Shown in pieces: positions 5,469 to 5,630 of a stretch of DNA of 5,630 nt. A model generated the notes under the pieces. The model saw only the letters and a program-made list of their open reading frames with translations, made no database searches and had not been told where the DNA came from. The stretch covers positions 1-5,630 of the forward strand of contig JAOUGY010000253.1 in the NCBI GenBank assembly GCA_029865445.1, read 5' to 3'. This stretch comes from Acidimicrobiia bacterium (GTDB lineage: Bacteria > Actinomycetota > Acidimicrobiia > Spongiisociales > ZC4RG35). Every line of letters starts with the position of its first letter. Position 1 is the stretch's first letter. Made by a program: the position numbers and the translations under genes.

Positions 5469-5513
5469 CAGTCCCCGGTCGCCAGTCTCCAGTCCCCAGT
5501 CTCCAGTCTCCAG
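5469..5513. repeat. 7-bp tandem repeat, consensus CAGTCYC
   Basis: Six adjacent 7-bp units occupy 5469-5510: CAGTCCC, CGGTCGC, CAGTCTC, CAGTCCC, CAGTCTC, CAGTCTC, then a partial CAG at 5511-5513. The bases just before (5462-5468, TAGTTCT) look like an eroded further unit. The array lies in non-coding DNA, about 80 bp upstream of flgN. Its function is unknown; heptamer arrays of this type are expected to vary in copy number. Confidence 0.85.
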
Positions 5514-5532
5514 AAGCGCACCGCGCACAGCC

Positions 5533-5549
5533 GGCCGCCCACGGCGGCC
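5533..5549. repeat. short perfect inverted repeat (hairpin)
   Basis: GGCCGCC and GGCGGCC form a perfect 7-bp stem around a CAC loop. It is all G-C and should be very stable. No T-run follows on either strand, so it is not a standard intrinsic terminator. It is immediately followed by GGCCC and GGGCC arms (5547-5551 and 5562-5566) around GAGCGGAGCGA-type sequence, a style seen in intergenic REP-like elements. Confidence 0.6.
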
Positions 5550-5564
5550 CGAGCGGAGCGAGGG

Positions 5565-5594
5565 CCCCCCGATCTCCCCCCTCCCGGCTCCCCC
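5565..5594 (-). other. G-quadruplex-type motif on the minus strand
   Basis: Read on the minus strand, the stretch is five G, AGCC, three G, A, six G, AGATC, six G. This is four G-runs of at least three separated by loops of 1 to 5 nt, which meets the usual quadruplex rule. It lies in non-coding DNA about 175 bp upstream of flgN. Folding is predicted from the pattern only. Confidence 0.55.
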
Positions 5595-5615
5595 GGACTC
5601 CTCGCACGAGTTTCC

Positions 5616-5630
5616 TCCCCCAGCGGGGGA
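5616..5630. repeat. C-rich/G-rich hairpin reaching the right edge
   Basis: TCCCCC and GGGGGA form a perfect 6-bp stem around an AGC loop, ending at the last base of the window. The preceding TTTCC suggests the stem may extend beyond the edge. It could be the terminator of a gene outside the window or one end of a dispersed intergenic repeat; the truncation prevents a decision. Confidence 0.45.

Noticed and set aside
5469..5513. CRISPR array at the repeated CAGTC sequence
   Set aside because: The units are only 7 bp and directly adjacent, without spacers, so this is a simple tandem repeat.

Overview
The window is a high-GC bacterial flagellar late-gene and regulator locus. On the minus strand, read right to left, it holds flgN - flgK - flgL - fliW - csrA, then a FliA/WhiG-type sigma factor, then an HDOD-domain gene that runs off the left edge. 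One gene lies on the plus strand between csrA and the sigma gene. It encodes a second FlgN-like protein. High GC, the short actinobacterial-style N-terminus of FliW and the sequence style of the sigma factor suggest a flagellated actinomycete-type bacterium, possibly from the Acidimicrobiia. That placement is a guess from protein style and cannot be proven from this window.

Layout: 1-444 (-) HDOD protein, 3' end missing; 488-1354 (-) flagellar sigma factor; 1355-1493 divergent control region; 1494-1937 (+) FlgN-like paralog; 1910-2170 (-) csrA, overlapping the paralog tail to tail by 28 bp; 2170-2562 (-) fliW; 2614-3507 (-) flgL; 3513-4877 (-) flgK; 4877-5389 (-) flgN; 5390-5630 non-coding. 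The non-coding stretch carries a candidate FliA-type promoter, a run of 7-bp tandem repeats, a hairpin, a G-quadruplex-type motif and the edge of a second hairpin. flgN to csrA is tightly packed (1-nt TGATG overlaps at flgN/flgK and fliW/csrA, 5 bp between flgK and flgL), so it is very likely one operon.

How the genes fit together: FlgK and FlgL form the hook-filament junction, and FlgN is their export chaperone. FliW and CsrA form the known partner switch in which FliW binds and inhibits the mRNA-binding repressor CsrA, and flagellin in turn titrates FliW. The sigma factor would transcribe late flagellar genes. Neither flagellin nor the anti-sigma factor FlgM is in the window.

The most unusual point is the second FlgN homolog. 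It is inverted within an otherwise minus-strand flagellar run, overlaps csrA, is divergent from the sigma gene, and has CsrA-type GGA motifs over its ribosome binding site. Both flgN-like genes also share an identical 10-base upstream string that resembles a FliA -10 box.
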